From a virus, in IMG/VR virus record IMGVR_UViG_3300023172_000031, positions 1-59,836 of that record: a stretch of 59,836 bases of DNA; one strand, 5' to 3'. The position numbers and the translations under genes were made by a program. The stretch's first letter is position 1; the number at the start of each line of letters is the position of its first letter. Shown in pieces: positions 32,084 through 39,563 of this stretch. The notes under the pieces were generated by a model. The model saw only the letters and a program-made list of their open reading frames with translations. It did not search any database and was not told the DNA's origin.

Positions 32084-33784
32084 TTACTGTTGTGAAGTTG
32101 GGTCTTGTTCTTCCGGCTGTGTTTTCTTGCGGATTTGTTTGTTTTCTACTTTGGTTATGTACGAGGTTGCGTTCGCTCTTTTTTTTTGAAACTCTGGTGT
32201 TAACTCTTCTGCGTAAAAAATTCTATTCTTAGTATCTGGAATATCACTTTCTTCTGTTTCTTTTTCTGCTTCTTTGTTTGCGGCGTCAACCCATTCATTC
32301 CATTTGTCTAAGTCTGATGTCATATTAACTTCAGGTTCAAGTTCTTTTTGTTCTTCTTCAAAGTTAGGTGGTTCGTTAACTGCTATCTTTTCAGCACGAA
32401 TTTTTTCATACTCGTCAAAGTTTACTTCTTTATTGTCATCATCTTGTACTTCAACTTGTTCCATTCGCTGATCATGTTCAGTTGTGTTGGAAGTATCATC
32501 CTCTGGTACCACAGTTCCGTCATCTGCATCTGCATCATAACTAGGGTCTTGTAAATCTCTATCATCGTCATTATCCTTGTTTGGACCTTCTGGGTCTGAC
32601 TTTGGGGGCAAACTACCTCCTTTGTCCTCACGGTACCAATTGAATGTGTACTGTGATGCAATTAGAAGCAATACTGCTAATGGGTCAAACACAAAGATAA
32701 TAATAATGATTACCCAACGTACTGCCGCTTCTAATAATGTTTGGTCTGCTTGTTCACCATAGATAAATTCTGCAATATACTTAATAGGTCCTACTTCTGC
32801 TTCTAGTTTACGATATTCGCCTTCAATTTTATATTTCTGTTCTACTAGTGTATCTATTTCTGTATTAGCATTTTTAATTCTTAATGTTTGTGTATCTATT
32901 TCTGCGTCAATGCTATCTGCTTTATCTGTATTACCTAACTGCTTACGTAATCTGTCAATAAGAGCATTTGATTGTTTAACTTGATCTTCAGCAGTCTTAC
33001 GTAGACGTTTAATTTCTTCAGCGGCCGCTTTAGCCTGTGGATTATTTGTTGCTTCTTCAATCTTTTTAATTAGTGCTAAACGTTCTTTCTGTTTTTCGTC
33101 TTGCCAGTCGCCAATTTTATCTGCTGTCTTTTTACCAAAGATGCCATCTGCACTAGCACCAATCATTTGTTGTGCTTTTTTAGTTTCGCCGTTGTCAATA
33201 TAACCTTGTAGTGTTTCAATTTCGGCATCTATTTTAGCAAGTTCACTACGCCATAATGATGCTTGGCTATCAATTATAGCCTGTTGTTCATCGATAGCAG
33301 GTTGAATTCTTTTATAAGCATTGTCGATACGTTCTTGTTCTTTGTCAATTTGTGATTGTATGTTAGCGTCAGAACCTGTACCGCTTGATTCTAGTTTTTT
33401 AATTTGATTTTCTGCACGAACAATAATATCTTCGTTTCGTTTAATTTCGTTCTCAATACGTTCTACTTGTGCAATACTTTCTGTACCTGCACTAGTTTGT
33501 TCAATATGTGCTTTAGATAGGAATCCAAAAATACCCATACTTGTAATAAACATTAATACGAGTACTGCTATAGATAGATACGTCTTAAGCCACCATGCGG
33601 CTCTTTCCCAGTTTCGGTGTAACCATACTGCTGTAACTAGTTTACCTACTTCTAAAGATACACCCATTACAATAATGGGAATTGCGGCCGCGGCAAATAT
33701 AGCCACTAAGCCTGCGACACTATAATATATTGCTACTGCTGAAATTGTCAGAGCAGAAAAGAATGTTAAAAAACCTAATACCAT
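32084..33784 (-). CDS. multi-pass membrane coiled-coil protein with peptidoglycan-binding-like motif
   Basis: 566 residues from the ATG at 33784 (AAGGAA before it). Three to four N-terminal membrane helices include GVSLEVGKLVTAVWLHRNWERAAWW; residues about 100-330 are mostly coiled coil; inside this is ASADGIFGKKTADKIGDWQ, which reads like a PG_binding_1 repeat (aDGiFGxkT...wQ). A last helix (AAVRWVIIIIIFVFDPLAVLLL) is followed by a 180-residue acidic cytoplasmic tail. It resembles a conserved marine myovirus membrane protein without function. It may span the inner membrane and reach the wall, for lysis timing or exclusion. Confidence 0.6.
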   Translation of the reverse strand: MVLGFLTFFSALTISAVAIYYSVAGLVAIFAAAAIPIIVMGVSLEVGKLVTAVWLHRNWERAAWWLKTYLSIAVLVLMFITSMGIFGFLSKAHIEQTSAGTESIAQVERIENEIKRNEDIIVRAENQIKKLESSGTGSDANIQSQIDKEQERIDNAYKRIQPAIDEQQAIIDSQASLWRSELAKIDAEIETLQGYIDNGETKKAQQMIGASADGIFGKKTADKIGDWQDEKQKERLALIKKIEEATNNPQAKAAAEEIKRLRKTAEDQVKQSNALIDRLRKQLGNTDKADSIDAEIDTQTLRIKNANTEIDTLVEQKYKIEGEYRKLEAEVGPIKYIAEFIYGEQADQTLLEAAVRWVIIIIIFVFDPLAVLLLIASQYTFNWYREDKGGSLPPKSDPEGPNKDNDDDRDLQDPSYDADADDGTVVPEDDTSNTTEHDQRMEQVEVQDDDNKEVNFDEYEKIRAEKIAVNEPPNFEEEQKELEPEVNMTSDLDKWNEWVDAANKEAEKETEESDIPDTKNRIFYAEELTPEFQKKRANATSYITKVENKQIRKKTQPEEQDPTSQQ

Positions 33785-33807
33785 GCTGTTCCTTTTTATA
33801 TACATTA

Positions 33808-33814
33808 TATTTAT
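33808..33814 (-). promoter_or_regulatory. late-type promoter
   Basis: Minus-strand GATAAATATAATG, 24 bases before the ATG at 33784. Confidence 0.5.
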
Positions 33815-33845
33815 CGACGCTTTTGATATTAGATAAGTGCTATTT

Positions 33846-34286
33846 TTATCGAATAAAACGCCAACCCTTATGTCCTGACTCTTTACAAGCCGTTTCTTTA
33901 AAGTTTCTAGTTTTGCCTTTATATAACAATGTACTTGCTAGGGTACGACAATACCCGCTACCTTGCGGATAAGTGGATAGAACTAACACTTTGCCGTTAG
34001 TTCCTGTTTGATTATTGTACCATGATGACTCTTCGCCATTCTCTAGTGTGTTAAGAGCAAAAAAGATAGATTGTTCTTGTTTTAATCTATCTTCTTGTGG
34101 AAGTCTATACCAATGCCACTTACCTAGATTAACTAGGATACCTACATACCCGTTGGACGGTTGATATGTTGACTCTACACTAGATAGTGTGCTATCACTT
34201 CTATGATATGTATCTTGTGATGTTGTTGAACACGCCCCTAAAAAACTAGTAAGGACTATTAACAATATACCATCGCGAAGTTTCAT
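33846..34286 (-). CDS. lipoprotein with 17-kDa surface-antigen-like domain
   Basis: 146 residues. Signal peptide with lipobox LGAC (Cys about 19). The C-terminal part SSWYNNQTGTNGKVLVLSTYPQGSGYCRTL ... NFKETACKESGHKGWRFI follows the W.n..tG..G.v...........CR.f.......g.....gtAC....G.W pattern of rickettsial 17-kDa antigen proteins, common in alphaproteobacteria. Probably host-derived and placed in the outer membrane. It overlaps the next lipoprotein gene by 41 bases. Confidence 0.7.
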   Translation of the reverse strand: MKLRDGILLIVLTSFLGACSTTSQDTYHRSDSTLSSVESTYQPSNGYVGILVNLGKWHWYRLPQEDRLKQEQSIFFALNTLENGEESSWYNNQTGTNGKVLVLSTYPQGSGYCRTLASTLLYKGKTRNFKETACKESGHKGWRFIR

Positions 34287-34584
34287 AACTGTTACCCTTT
34301 ACTAGACAAGCATAGCCTTTACGTTCGACCATTTGTCCATTAATGTTAACTTCATACCAATGTTCTCTACAACTTTCTGCTAGACCCATTTTAGGCGGTA
34401 GCATCTTTTTAACTACATTGTCACTACATTGGACAATAGTATTACTAGATACTGTCTTACCATCCTTTATTTGGATTGTTTCGTCTGTTTGGCAGTATTG
34501 TGGTATATGACTTTTTGTTGCCACTTGACCTGTACTGCTACACGCCGACATCAGAATTACAGATAGTAGAAGAACATACTTCAT
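34246..34584 (-). CDS. small lipoprotein, 112 aa
   Basis: Signal peptide with lipobox MSAC (Cys about 15). Five or more cysteines follow in the mature part (QYCQTD, VQCSDN, ESCREH, YACLVKG), so disulphides are likely. No family recognised. One base separates it from the LPP20-like gene, making a three-lipoprotein operon. Confidence 0.65.
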   Translation of the reverse strand: MKYVLLLSVILMSACSSTGQVATKSHIPQYCQTDETIQIKDGKTVSSNTIVQCSDNVVKKMLPPKMGLAESCREHWYEVNINGQMVERKGYACLVKGNSYETSRWYIVNSPY

Positions 34585-34585
34585 A

Positions 34586-35077
34586 TTACTGAGCCTGCTT
34601 TGATTCTAGAATCAGTCTATCAAATACCTCTAAAGGCATTTTAATACGAACGTATGTATGAACCCTATTAGTACTTGCTAACTGATAAGAGTACTTCTTA
34701 ACTTCAAGATGTTCTCTAATAGTTGTGTCCTTAACAAGGTGTTCAACTCTTGTTGAATCGTTTCGTGTGTCGTTTTTAATGTCAACAACTGTAGATGAAT
34801 TTACAGTTCCGTTGATTCTTTCTGCAAAGCCTTTTACTGCGAATGCATAAGCCTGTGATTCACTTGCTTGTTCGTATAGACTTTCGCCCATACCACACGC
34901 ATAAGCATAATCAGTTTTCCAGAATAAAAATCCTTCTGCACCAATTTGCTCACAGTCAGCATACCAATTTGGATTTGCCTTTGTTTCTCTAACTTCGAGT
35001 GTCTTCATCGATGTACAAGCACCTAACATAGATGCAACTACACCAATTAGTAACACATTCTTTAATGTGCCTTTCAT
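34586..35077 (-). CDS. LPP20-like lipoprotein
   Basis: 163 residues with signal peptide and lipobox LGAC (Cys about 21). The mature protein begins near NPNWYADC and contains a mixed alpha/beta domain (SQAYAFAVKGFAERINGTV ... STNRVHTYVRIKMP) as in LPP20 family lipoproteins. It leads an operon from the promoter at 35120-35148. Probably outer membrane. Confidence 0.65.
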   Translation of the reverse strand: MKGTLKNVLLIGVVASMLGACTSMKTLEVRETKANPNWYADCEQIGAEGFLFWKTDYAYACGMGESLYEQASESQAYAFAVKGFAERINGTVNSSTVVDIKNDTRNDSTRVEHLVKDTTIREHLEVKKYSYQLASTNRVHTYVRIKMPLEVFDRLILESKQAQ

Positions 35078-35119
35078 AAATTTAAGCCTCCTTAGCCTAT
35101 TCGTTTAATTTACTATTAC

Positions 35120-35148
35120 AGTATATACAAATATAAATCAAAAGTCAA
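35120..35148 (-). promoter_or_regulatory. sigma70-type promoter of the lipoprotein operon
   Basis: TTGACT (35143-35148), 17 bases, TATACT (35120-35125). Confidence 0.82.
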
Positions 35149-35164
35149 GTGGAAATTTGCCAAT

Positions 35165-35623
35165 TTAATTTCGACGCATTTGTGCGATTTCTGTGGCTTG
35201 TTTCTTACCATTACCGCTATCGTCTTCAAAAATTGGAACCATATTACTTTTGTGCATTGTAGCAATGCCCAAAAGTTTTCTTTCACCTGTGTACTGCATT
35301 GGTTCCTTTTTAGTACAGGGTGAAAAACTTGCTGACGTTTGTAAACTTGGAATGTGTTTTGTTTCACGGGTAACAGTTGGGCCACTATAGTGCCACGGTG
35401 TATTGATAACAGTTTCTGTTTTGGTTTTTGGTTTGTATTCTCCGTGAATGTAATCAATGTACTCGTCCAAAGTCATCATTAGTTTATGAAGTCCTTGTTT
35501 CTTGTATTCTTTATTTCGAATACGTAAATCTTCTTTCCAACGATCTAACTTTGCCTGTGTAATTTTACGCTTCTTCTTAGTTGTGTTAAGAGTAGTTAAG
35601 CCTCGAGCCAAATGCATTGTCAT
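35165..35623 (-). CDS. conserved phage hypothetical, 152 aa
   Basis: Opens MTMHLARGLTTLNTTKKKRKI, has TLDEYIDYIHGEY and ends GIATMHKSNMVPIFEDDSG ... EIAQMRRN, a layout I know from T4-like marine phages without a function. Basic N-terminal half. Own early promoter at 35655-35683. Confidence 0.6.
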   Translation of the reverse strand: MTMHLARGLTTLNTTKKKRKITQAKLDRWKEDLRIRNKEYKKQGLHKLMMTLDEYIDYIHGEYKPKTKTETVINTPWHYSGPTVTRETKHIPSLQTSASFSPCTKKEPMQYTGERKLLGIATMHKSNMVPIFEDDSGNGKKQATEIAQMRRN

Positions 35624-35654
35624 ATTGTCACCTTTATGTTACATTAACACACTT

Positions 35655-35683
35655 ATTGTAGTATATAGATGACAAAAAGTCAA
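35655..35683 (-). promoter_or_regulatory. sigma70-type early promoter
   Basis: TTGACT (35678-35683), 17 bases, TACAAT (35655-35660), before 35165-35623. Confidence 0.75.
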
Positions 35684-35693
35684 GTGAAATTTA

Positions 35694-35720
35694 GCCAAAA
35701 AAATAGGGCCCGAAGGCCCC
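35694..35720 (-). terminator. intrinsic terminator of the porin gene
   Basis: RNA stem GGGGCC/GGCCCU closed by the stable UUCG tetraloop and followed by a run of U. Confidence 0.88.
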
Positions 35721-35736
35721 ATCTTTTATTTTAGTA

Positions 35737-36786
35737 TTAGAATTTGTATTTGACGCTTGCCAATACTTGCTGTGTTTCAGCGTGTTCGGCACCAGTAAAT
35801 ACGGAACGTCCACCTTTATCGTGGTAGTAAAGTCCCATTTCCAACCCGTCCTGTTTGTCAGAACGTTTTGAAGGATCGTAGTTTGTTGCTAGGTTATATA
35901 CTACACCGTAGTAGTTACCATCATATCCTAAGTCATCATTTTCAGTTCTGTGTGCTGTAACATAAACGTTTTTGTTTACGTTATACATTACACCGTAATC
36001 TAAACGATCGTCTTTTGTATATGTGCCTGTATTCTTATCGTCCCACAGTTCAACACCCCAAACTAATGGAACGTTCCATCTGTATAAACTACCACCAATT
36101 GAATAACCTTCTTGGTCACCTTTGCCTGAATCTTCAGGAGAAGTAATACGCATATAAGATACATCTGCATAACCCATTAAACTAATTGTACCTGTTGCAT
36201 AACCTACGTTTCCGTCGTTATCCCAACCAAGTGAAACACCCCAAGGCTGTTCTTTCTTTAGTCTATATGAATCAAAATCAAATTCGTTGTCATATTCCCA
36301 ACCACCAAATGTTAACACAGTTTTTTCTCTGTGATCAATTCTGTAGTTTGTTTCTGTATAGATTAGTGGAACAGAAATTTTAGGAGTCTTTGCGAATCCC
36401 ATTCTTTGTGCGTCAGTTTCACCAATGTACCATCTTGCTACATCATTACCAAAACCTAATTGCTTTTCTTGAACAGTATTGTTTAATGTTGTATCTAATG
36501 AATAGTGAGTGTCGTACTTCATTGATGCCCCAATCCAATCCACTGAAAGTGTTTCAGGAATGTTTGTTGAAATACCTAGTTGCAATTCTGCACGTGAGTC
36601 CCAACCTGAATCATAGGTTTTGTCATCATAGTAACCTTCTACTTCACCATTTACAAAAAAGCCTTGCGGCAAGTTTGGAATATTATTTTCTAAAGCCTCT
36701 ACTCTTTCTTCAAGACTTTTGTCATTAGCCAATGCACCTGTTGCAAATCCAAACAGGATGGCTAACACTAATGTTAGTTGTTTCAT
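35737..36786 (-). CDS. outer-membrane porin-like beta-barrel protein
   Basis: 349 residues. Signal peptide (LTLVLAILFGFATGALA, cut before NDKS), a short coiled coil (LEERVEALENNI), then alternating beta strands with aromatic girdles (VEGYYDD, WGVSLGWDND, YSIGGSLYRW) and a final strand ending in Phe (LASVKYKF), the BAM-recognition end of outer-membrane barrels. It probably replaces or masks a host porin during infection, which could exclude other phages or alter nutrient uptake. Monocistronic, between two strong terminators. Confidence 0.82.
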   Translation of the reverse strand: MKQLTLVLAILFGFATGALANDKSLEERVEALENNIPNLPQGFFVNGEVEGYYDDKTYDSGWDSRAELQLGISTNIPETLSVDWIGASMKYDTHYSLDTTLNNTVQEKQLGFGNDVARWYIGETDAQRMGFAKTPKISVPLIYTETNYRIDHREKTVLTFGGWEYDNEFDFDSYRLKKEQPWGVSLGWDNDGNVGYATGTISLMGYADVSYMRITSPEDSGKGDQEGYSIGGSLYRWNVPLVWGVELWDDKNTGTYTKDDRLDYGVMYNVNKNVYVTAHRTENDDLGYDGNYYGVVYNLATNYDPSKRSDKQDGLEMGLYYHDKGGRSVFTGAEHAETQQVLASVKYKF

Positions 36787-36813
36787 TTTATTTGTTTTTC
36801 CTTATCTTTATTC

Positions 36814-36839
36814 GAATAAAAAAGACACCTAGAGTGTCT
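36814..36839 (-). terminator. hairpin with U run upstream of the porin gene
   Basis: RNA stem AGACAC/GUGUCU, 5-base loop, then UUUUUU. It can end transcription from 36886-37344. Because it lies 8 bases after the ATAAATA box at 36848-36854, it would also be the 5' end hairpin of a late porin RNA, or an attenuator. Confidence 0.7.
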
Positions 36840-36847
36840 TCTGCTTT

Positions 36848-36854
36848 TATTTAT
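36848..36854 (-). promoter_or_regulatory. late-type promoter of the porin gene
   Basis: Minus-strand GCATAAATAAAAG, immediately after a small GCACTC/GAGTGC hairpin and before the 36814-36839 hairpin. Confidence 0.45.
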
Positions 36855-36885
36855 GCACTCAAAGAGTGCAGTTGTTTATTTCTGG

Positions 36886-37344
36886 CTAATCCCACAAATT
36901 TTCGTAGTACTTGCCAAAAAGTCGGAAGCCATTTGAAATACGTTTCTGTTCTTTATCTATTTCTTTTTTATCTTCAAGACGCATCCATACATCGTCTTTG
37001 TTTGCTTTACAATCGAACGCATATATCATTTCGTCAAGGACCCAATCCCAACGCTTAAAATGATTGTCATCTGTTTGGCCTTGATACATTGCACTAATCT
37101 GTTCTTTCGGTGGCCACAGTTCTTTTGGAACATCTTTTTCATCTACATAAGGAGCGCCGTGTTTTGTTTCCTTTAATTGTTTGAGCATAGGTAAGATAAT
37201 TGGAGCAAGTGTATGATCCATACTCCAAGTATCCCACTTGTCAATATGTACTTTTACTTTTTGTTCTGGACTGTATCCAAACTTGTCATACAGCCAATTG
37301 CTCCACGGCCAATGATCCGGGTACTTTCCAATTTTAACCTTCAT
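36886..37344 (-). CDS. conserved phage protein of unknown function, 152 aa
   Basis: Contains WDTWSMDHTLAPIILPMLKQL, KETKHGAPYVD, RWDWVLDEMIYAF and ends NGFRLFGKYYENLWD. This set of phrases recurs in phages of many hosts with no assigned function. It heads an operon of small genes in the direction 38.5 to 36.9 kb and is followed by a terminator. Confidence 0.7.
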   Translation of the reverse strand: MKVKIGKYPDHWPWSNWLYDKFGYSPEQKVKVHIDKWDTWSMDHTLAPIILPMLKQLKETKHGAPYVDEKDVPKELWPPKEQISAMYQGQTDDNHFKRWDWVLDEMIYAFDCKANKDDVWMRLEDKKEIDKEQKRISNGFRLFGKYYENLWD

Positions 37345-37522
37345 AACTTACCACCTTTACGTTTTGTTCTTTGCCGGGCAAAGTAAATCCTCCTGCATAT
37401 TCAAATGCTGTTTCTACATCTTCAAATAGAACAGGCTTAAGATTCCAATCGCATTTACCTGTATTCTCTGTTACAAAAATCCAATCGTCTTTACCATCAA
37501 GGCAAATCATTATAGCGTACAC
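37334..37522 (-). CDS. small hypothetical protein, 62 aa
   Basis: Starts MYAIMICLDGKDDWIFVTE; mostly beta, with VETAFEYAGGF. Overlaps its neighbours by 11 bases downstream and 1 base upstream. Typical small phage operon protein; unknown. Confidence 0.6.
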   Translation of the reverse strand: MYAIMICLDGKDDWIFVTENTGKCDWNLKPVLFEDVETAFEYAGGFTLPGKEQNVKVVSYEG

Positions 37523-37713
37523 TAGTAATCTACCTCTTCAAAACTTTCCTTAATATATGCCATATTGTATTTGGAGGGATAATGTTTTAACAATCTACTT
37601 GCTTCTTCTCTAACTGCTCGTGGCACCCGTGGATACTTCTTAGGATCTCGCAGGTCCATTAGAAATCGTTCTACGTTTAATACTGCATTTGTTCTTTCAA
37701 TTGGTAATGTCAT
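37522..37713 (-). CDS. BPSL0761-like small protein, 63 aa
   Basis: MTLPIERTNAVLNVERFLMDL ... PRVPRAVREEASRLLKHYPS is the pattern of the BPSL0761 family found in phages and proteobacteria. Function unknown; helical, probably nucleic-acid or protein binding. Confidence 0.65.
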   Translation of the reverse strand: MTLPIERTNAVLNVERFLMDLRDPKKYPRVPRAVREEASRLLKHYPSKYNMAYIKESFEEVDY

Positions 37714-38024
37714 AGTTCTACAATCTCTACACCGTCGCCAAACTTTTCTTTAAGTTCGTTGTAAACGCCAGCATTGCTCATACGCAATCCTTGATAATCT
37801 TTACGCAGATTATACACACTTCCGCTGTCAGTTTCAACTGTGATGTAGTCTTTTTCAACATCAATGTTCATTGTTTTAATAGGACTGCTCATACGCCAAC
37901 TGTCACCGTATAGATACGAACCACTCCAGCCTGCGAGAATTTTTTGAAACTGTTCGCCGTTGTGTTTGATTTCTAATACTACCCAAGTATCTGGGGATAT
38001 ACCTTGTTCTGGTTCTAGTTTCAT
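37710..38024 (-). CDS. small hypothetical protein, 104 aa
   Basis: Beta-rich: TWVVLEIKHNGEQFQKILAGW, YLYGDSWRMSS, YITVETDSGSVYNL. It resembles conserved small marine-phage proteins but I know no function. ATGA overlaps on both sides. Confidence 0.55.
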   Translation of the reverse strand: MKLEPEQGISPDTWVVLEIKHNGEQFQKILAGWSGSYLYGDSWRMSSPIKTMNIDVEKDYITVETDSGSVYNLRKDYQGLRMSNAGVYNELKEKFGDGVEIVEL

Positions 38025-38296
38025 TCTATCTCTGCTCCAAAGCCATTTTCAGTAGCGTACAACTTCTTAATTTTTCTACCATCAATTTCCATTCCTAATG
38101 CTACAAATGGTCCACCACTTGGATCAAACATTCCTAAGTCTAAAGTGTCTATACCTTCAACACCTTCTCGTCCACCATAACGGCAGTATTTCAAACTATC
38201 GCCTTCCATAGTAAATTCATATGTGCTTTCTGATACTTTTGTCCAAGTATAAGAATCACTATATCTATTTGTATATTTTACATCAGATTTAAACAT
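38021..38296 (-). CDS. small hypothetical protein, 91 aa
   Basis: Begins MFKSDVKYTNRYSDSYTWTK, beta-rich, with DSLKYCRYGGREGVEGIDTLDLG. No family recognised. Overlaps both neighbours, in the same small-gene operon. Confidence 0.55.
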   Translation of the reverse strand: MFKSDVKYTNRYSDSYTWTKVSESTYEFTMEGDSLKYCRYGGREGVEGIDTLDLGMFDPSGGPFVALGMEIDGRKIKKLYATENGFGAEIE

Positions 38297-38483
38297 CGTC
38301 TTTTTTCTTTAGGCTCCAATTACCATTGTCTAATTCTTCCCAGATAAGTGTATCGCCAATGTCCCAACCTACTTGGGCTAATGCTTCTGGGGGGAGTTCT
38401 AAATATAATTCTTTTGTCTTGCCATCTTCTTGAACTTGAACAGTCCAAGAATTTTCACCGGTCTGTATTGGATTTCGTATCAT
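38289..38483 (-). CDS. AbrB/SpoVT-like small protein, 64 aa
   Basis: Start at the ATG at 38483, with AAAGG upstream. LPPEALAQVGWDIGDTLIWEEL is the swapped-hairpin AbrB-like signature (LPpexl...gw..GD.l). Such proteins are small DNA-binding or antitoxin-like regulators, but widespread phage copies have no known role. First gene of the 38.5-36.9 kb operon. Confidence 0.55.
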   Translation of the reverse strand: MIRNPIQTGENSWTVQVQEDGKTKELYLELPPEALAQVGWDIGDTLIWEELDNGNWSLKKKDDV

Positions 38484-38509
38484 TGCTGTCACCTTTGATA
38501 ATTAAAAAG

Positions 38510-38824
38510 TGCAACTTTTCTGTTGCTAGGGAAGTTGCCACCCCCGAGTGATTATGCCGCTAGGGCAAAATCCTCAGAAAGACGAACGTCTTTTTGCTCA
38601 CCGAAGTTTACAAAAGAAACGTTGTCCAATGCTTTATCGTTTGCATCTATAACGTTTGCTTGATTTACGGTCATCGCCTACCGGTAACTCCACGTTCTCT
38701 AGTACATCAGTCGATCCCGATCACCCCCTCAAAGCACACTCTGTGAATGTGTTTTAAGTGAATGGTGGAGGTGGGGGGAATTGAACCCCCGTCCTGCCTG
38801 TGTTCGATTGGCTTCATCGTTACA
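38510..38824 (-). ncRNA. ssrA: circularly permuted (two-piece) tmRNA
   Basis: On the minus strand the acceptor half comes first: T arm GGGGG/CCCCC with loop TTCAATT (38774-38790), acceptor CACCTCC (38767-38773), A and encoded CCA (38763-38766). About 35 bases later the coding half begins with GGGGGTG (38722-38728), which pairs perfectly (one G-U) with CACCTCC, followed by the D-arm-like GGATCGAC. The tag frame starts with GCA at 38644 (AND...), runs 30 codons and ends ALAA-TAA at 38552-38554. This 3'-before-5' order is the permuted gene of alphaproteobacteria, where the linker is cut out. Exact outer ends are estimates. Confidence 0.93.
38511..38526 (-). terminator. hairpin and U run at the end of the tmRNA gene
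   Basis: RNA stem GCAAC/GUUGC with 6-base loop, then ACUUUUUAAUU. Short, but in the right place to end the tmRNA precursor. Confidence 0.5.
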
Positions 38825-38830
38825 ATACTT

Positions 38831-38859
38831 ATTTAACTACATTTTAACGCACTTGTCAA
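38831..38859 (-). promoter_or_regulatory. sigma70-type promoter of the tmRNA gene
   Basis: TTGACA (38854-38859), 17 bases, TTAAAT (38831-38836). The RNA would start about 35 bases before the T arm. Confidence 0.72.
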
Positions 38860-38953
38860 CCGATATGACTTCATTAAGTGCTACTTTTTTAAATTTTGGA
38901 TAAGTAAAATATATTTCAAACCATAATTCTAACAATGCGAAAGGATTAATGTT

Positions 38954-39100
38954 ATGGCGAAGTTAGCAAAATCATACGTAAAACACGTAAGAACTCCAAA
39001 GAAAACAAGTCAAAGTTCTAGACGTAAATCATGTAAAATGAGTTCTATGAACAAACACAAAAAACGTAATCATAAGTTTAATGTGGGACAAGGACGTTAA
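38954..39100 (+). CDS. small very basic protein, 48 aa
   Basis: ATG at 38954 with AAAGG 7-11 bases upstream, TAA at 39098-39100 overlapping the next ATG (TAATG). About one third of residues are Lys or Arg (HVRTPKKTSQSSRRK, MNKHKKRN), ending VGQGR. Similar KKTS...SSMNKHKKR...GQGR proteins occur in T4-like cyanophages. Probably binds nucleic acid or the ribosome. The two plus-strand genes here form their own unit; no clear promoter was found. Confidence 0.65.
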   Translation: MAKLAKSYVKHVRTPKKTSQSSRRKSCKMSSMNKHKKRNHKFNVGQGR

Positions 39101-39294
39101 TGGCGGTTAAAAAAATAAAAGGTGTAAAATCACACAATTACAAAAGATATATTAATGATGTAGAAGTTAAACCAATTAGGTTTGTATTTACTGGTGGTCG
39201 TAATTTACTTGCAGGAGCAGTTGATGGCGAGATAGTTATGGATCAAAATGGAAACCCAGTTCCTTTTCATAATATAGATTGTGATTTTAGATAA
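39100..39294 (+). CDS. small hypothetical protein, 64 aa
   Basis: Begins MAVKKIKGVKSHNYKRYIN, then beta strands (PIRFVFTGGRNLLAGAV, EIVMDQNGNPVPF). Coupled to the basic protein before it. Unknown; ends three bases before the convergent cold-shock gene. Confidence 0.55.
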   Translation: MAVKKIKGVKSHNYKRYINDVEVKPIRFVFTGGRNLLAGAVDGEIVMDQNGNPVPFHNIDCDFR

Positions 39295-39296
39295 AA

Positions 39297-39524
39297 TTAC
39301 TTATTAAAGTTTTCAGGGCGAGTTAAATTGCCTGCAATCATTCTGCCTCTATTGTCAACAAGTTCATACTCAAGCATCATCTTATTTTGAATTGCTGTTA
39401 TATGAGCATCGTTAAAGGCACTGATATGAACAAAAACGTCCTGACCACCTTCGACAGGTGTTATAAAGCCATAACCCTTCTTCGAGTCAAACCATTTAAG
39501 TTTACCAGTATGTCGTTCTGCCAT
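39297..39524 (-). CDS. csp: cold-shock protein (CspA family)
   Basis: 75 residues. GKLKWFDSKKGYGFITP is RNP1 and DVFVHISAF is RNP2 of the cold-shock OB fold. It binds single-stranded RNA or DNA and melts secondary structure; useful where several phage mRNAs start with hairpins. Leader of 40 bases with a 5' palindromic hairpin below a late-type promoter. Confidence 0.92.
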   Translation of the reverse strand: MAERHTGKLKWFDSKKGYGFITPVEGGQDVFVHISAFNDAHITAIQNKMMLEYELVDNRGRMIAGNLTRPENFNK

Positions 39525-39543
39525 TTATATATTCCTAATTCTC

Positions 39544-39560
39544 TGTTAAATTATTTAACA
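39544..39560 (-). promoter_or_regulatory. 5' leader hairpin of the cold-shock gene
   Basis: TGTTAAAT-A-ATTTAACA, an 8-base perfect inverted repeat with a 1-base centre, starting 3 bases below the ATAAATA box. It could be an RNA 5' hairpin or, as DNA, an operator. Confidence 0.5.
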
Positions 39561-39563
39561 AAG

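Noticed and set aside
35116-35457. Open frame of 113 codons on the minus strand
   Set aside because: It lies mostly within 35165-35623 in another frame, has a low-complexity product and no ribosome-binding site; the alternative frame has the conserved protein.
38510-38824. One-piece tmRNA or a tRNA gene
   Set aside because: The T arm and CCA precede, not follow, the tag frame, and the 5' acceptor strand lies downstream; there is no normal anticodon arm.
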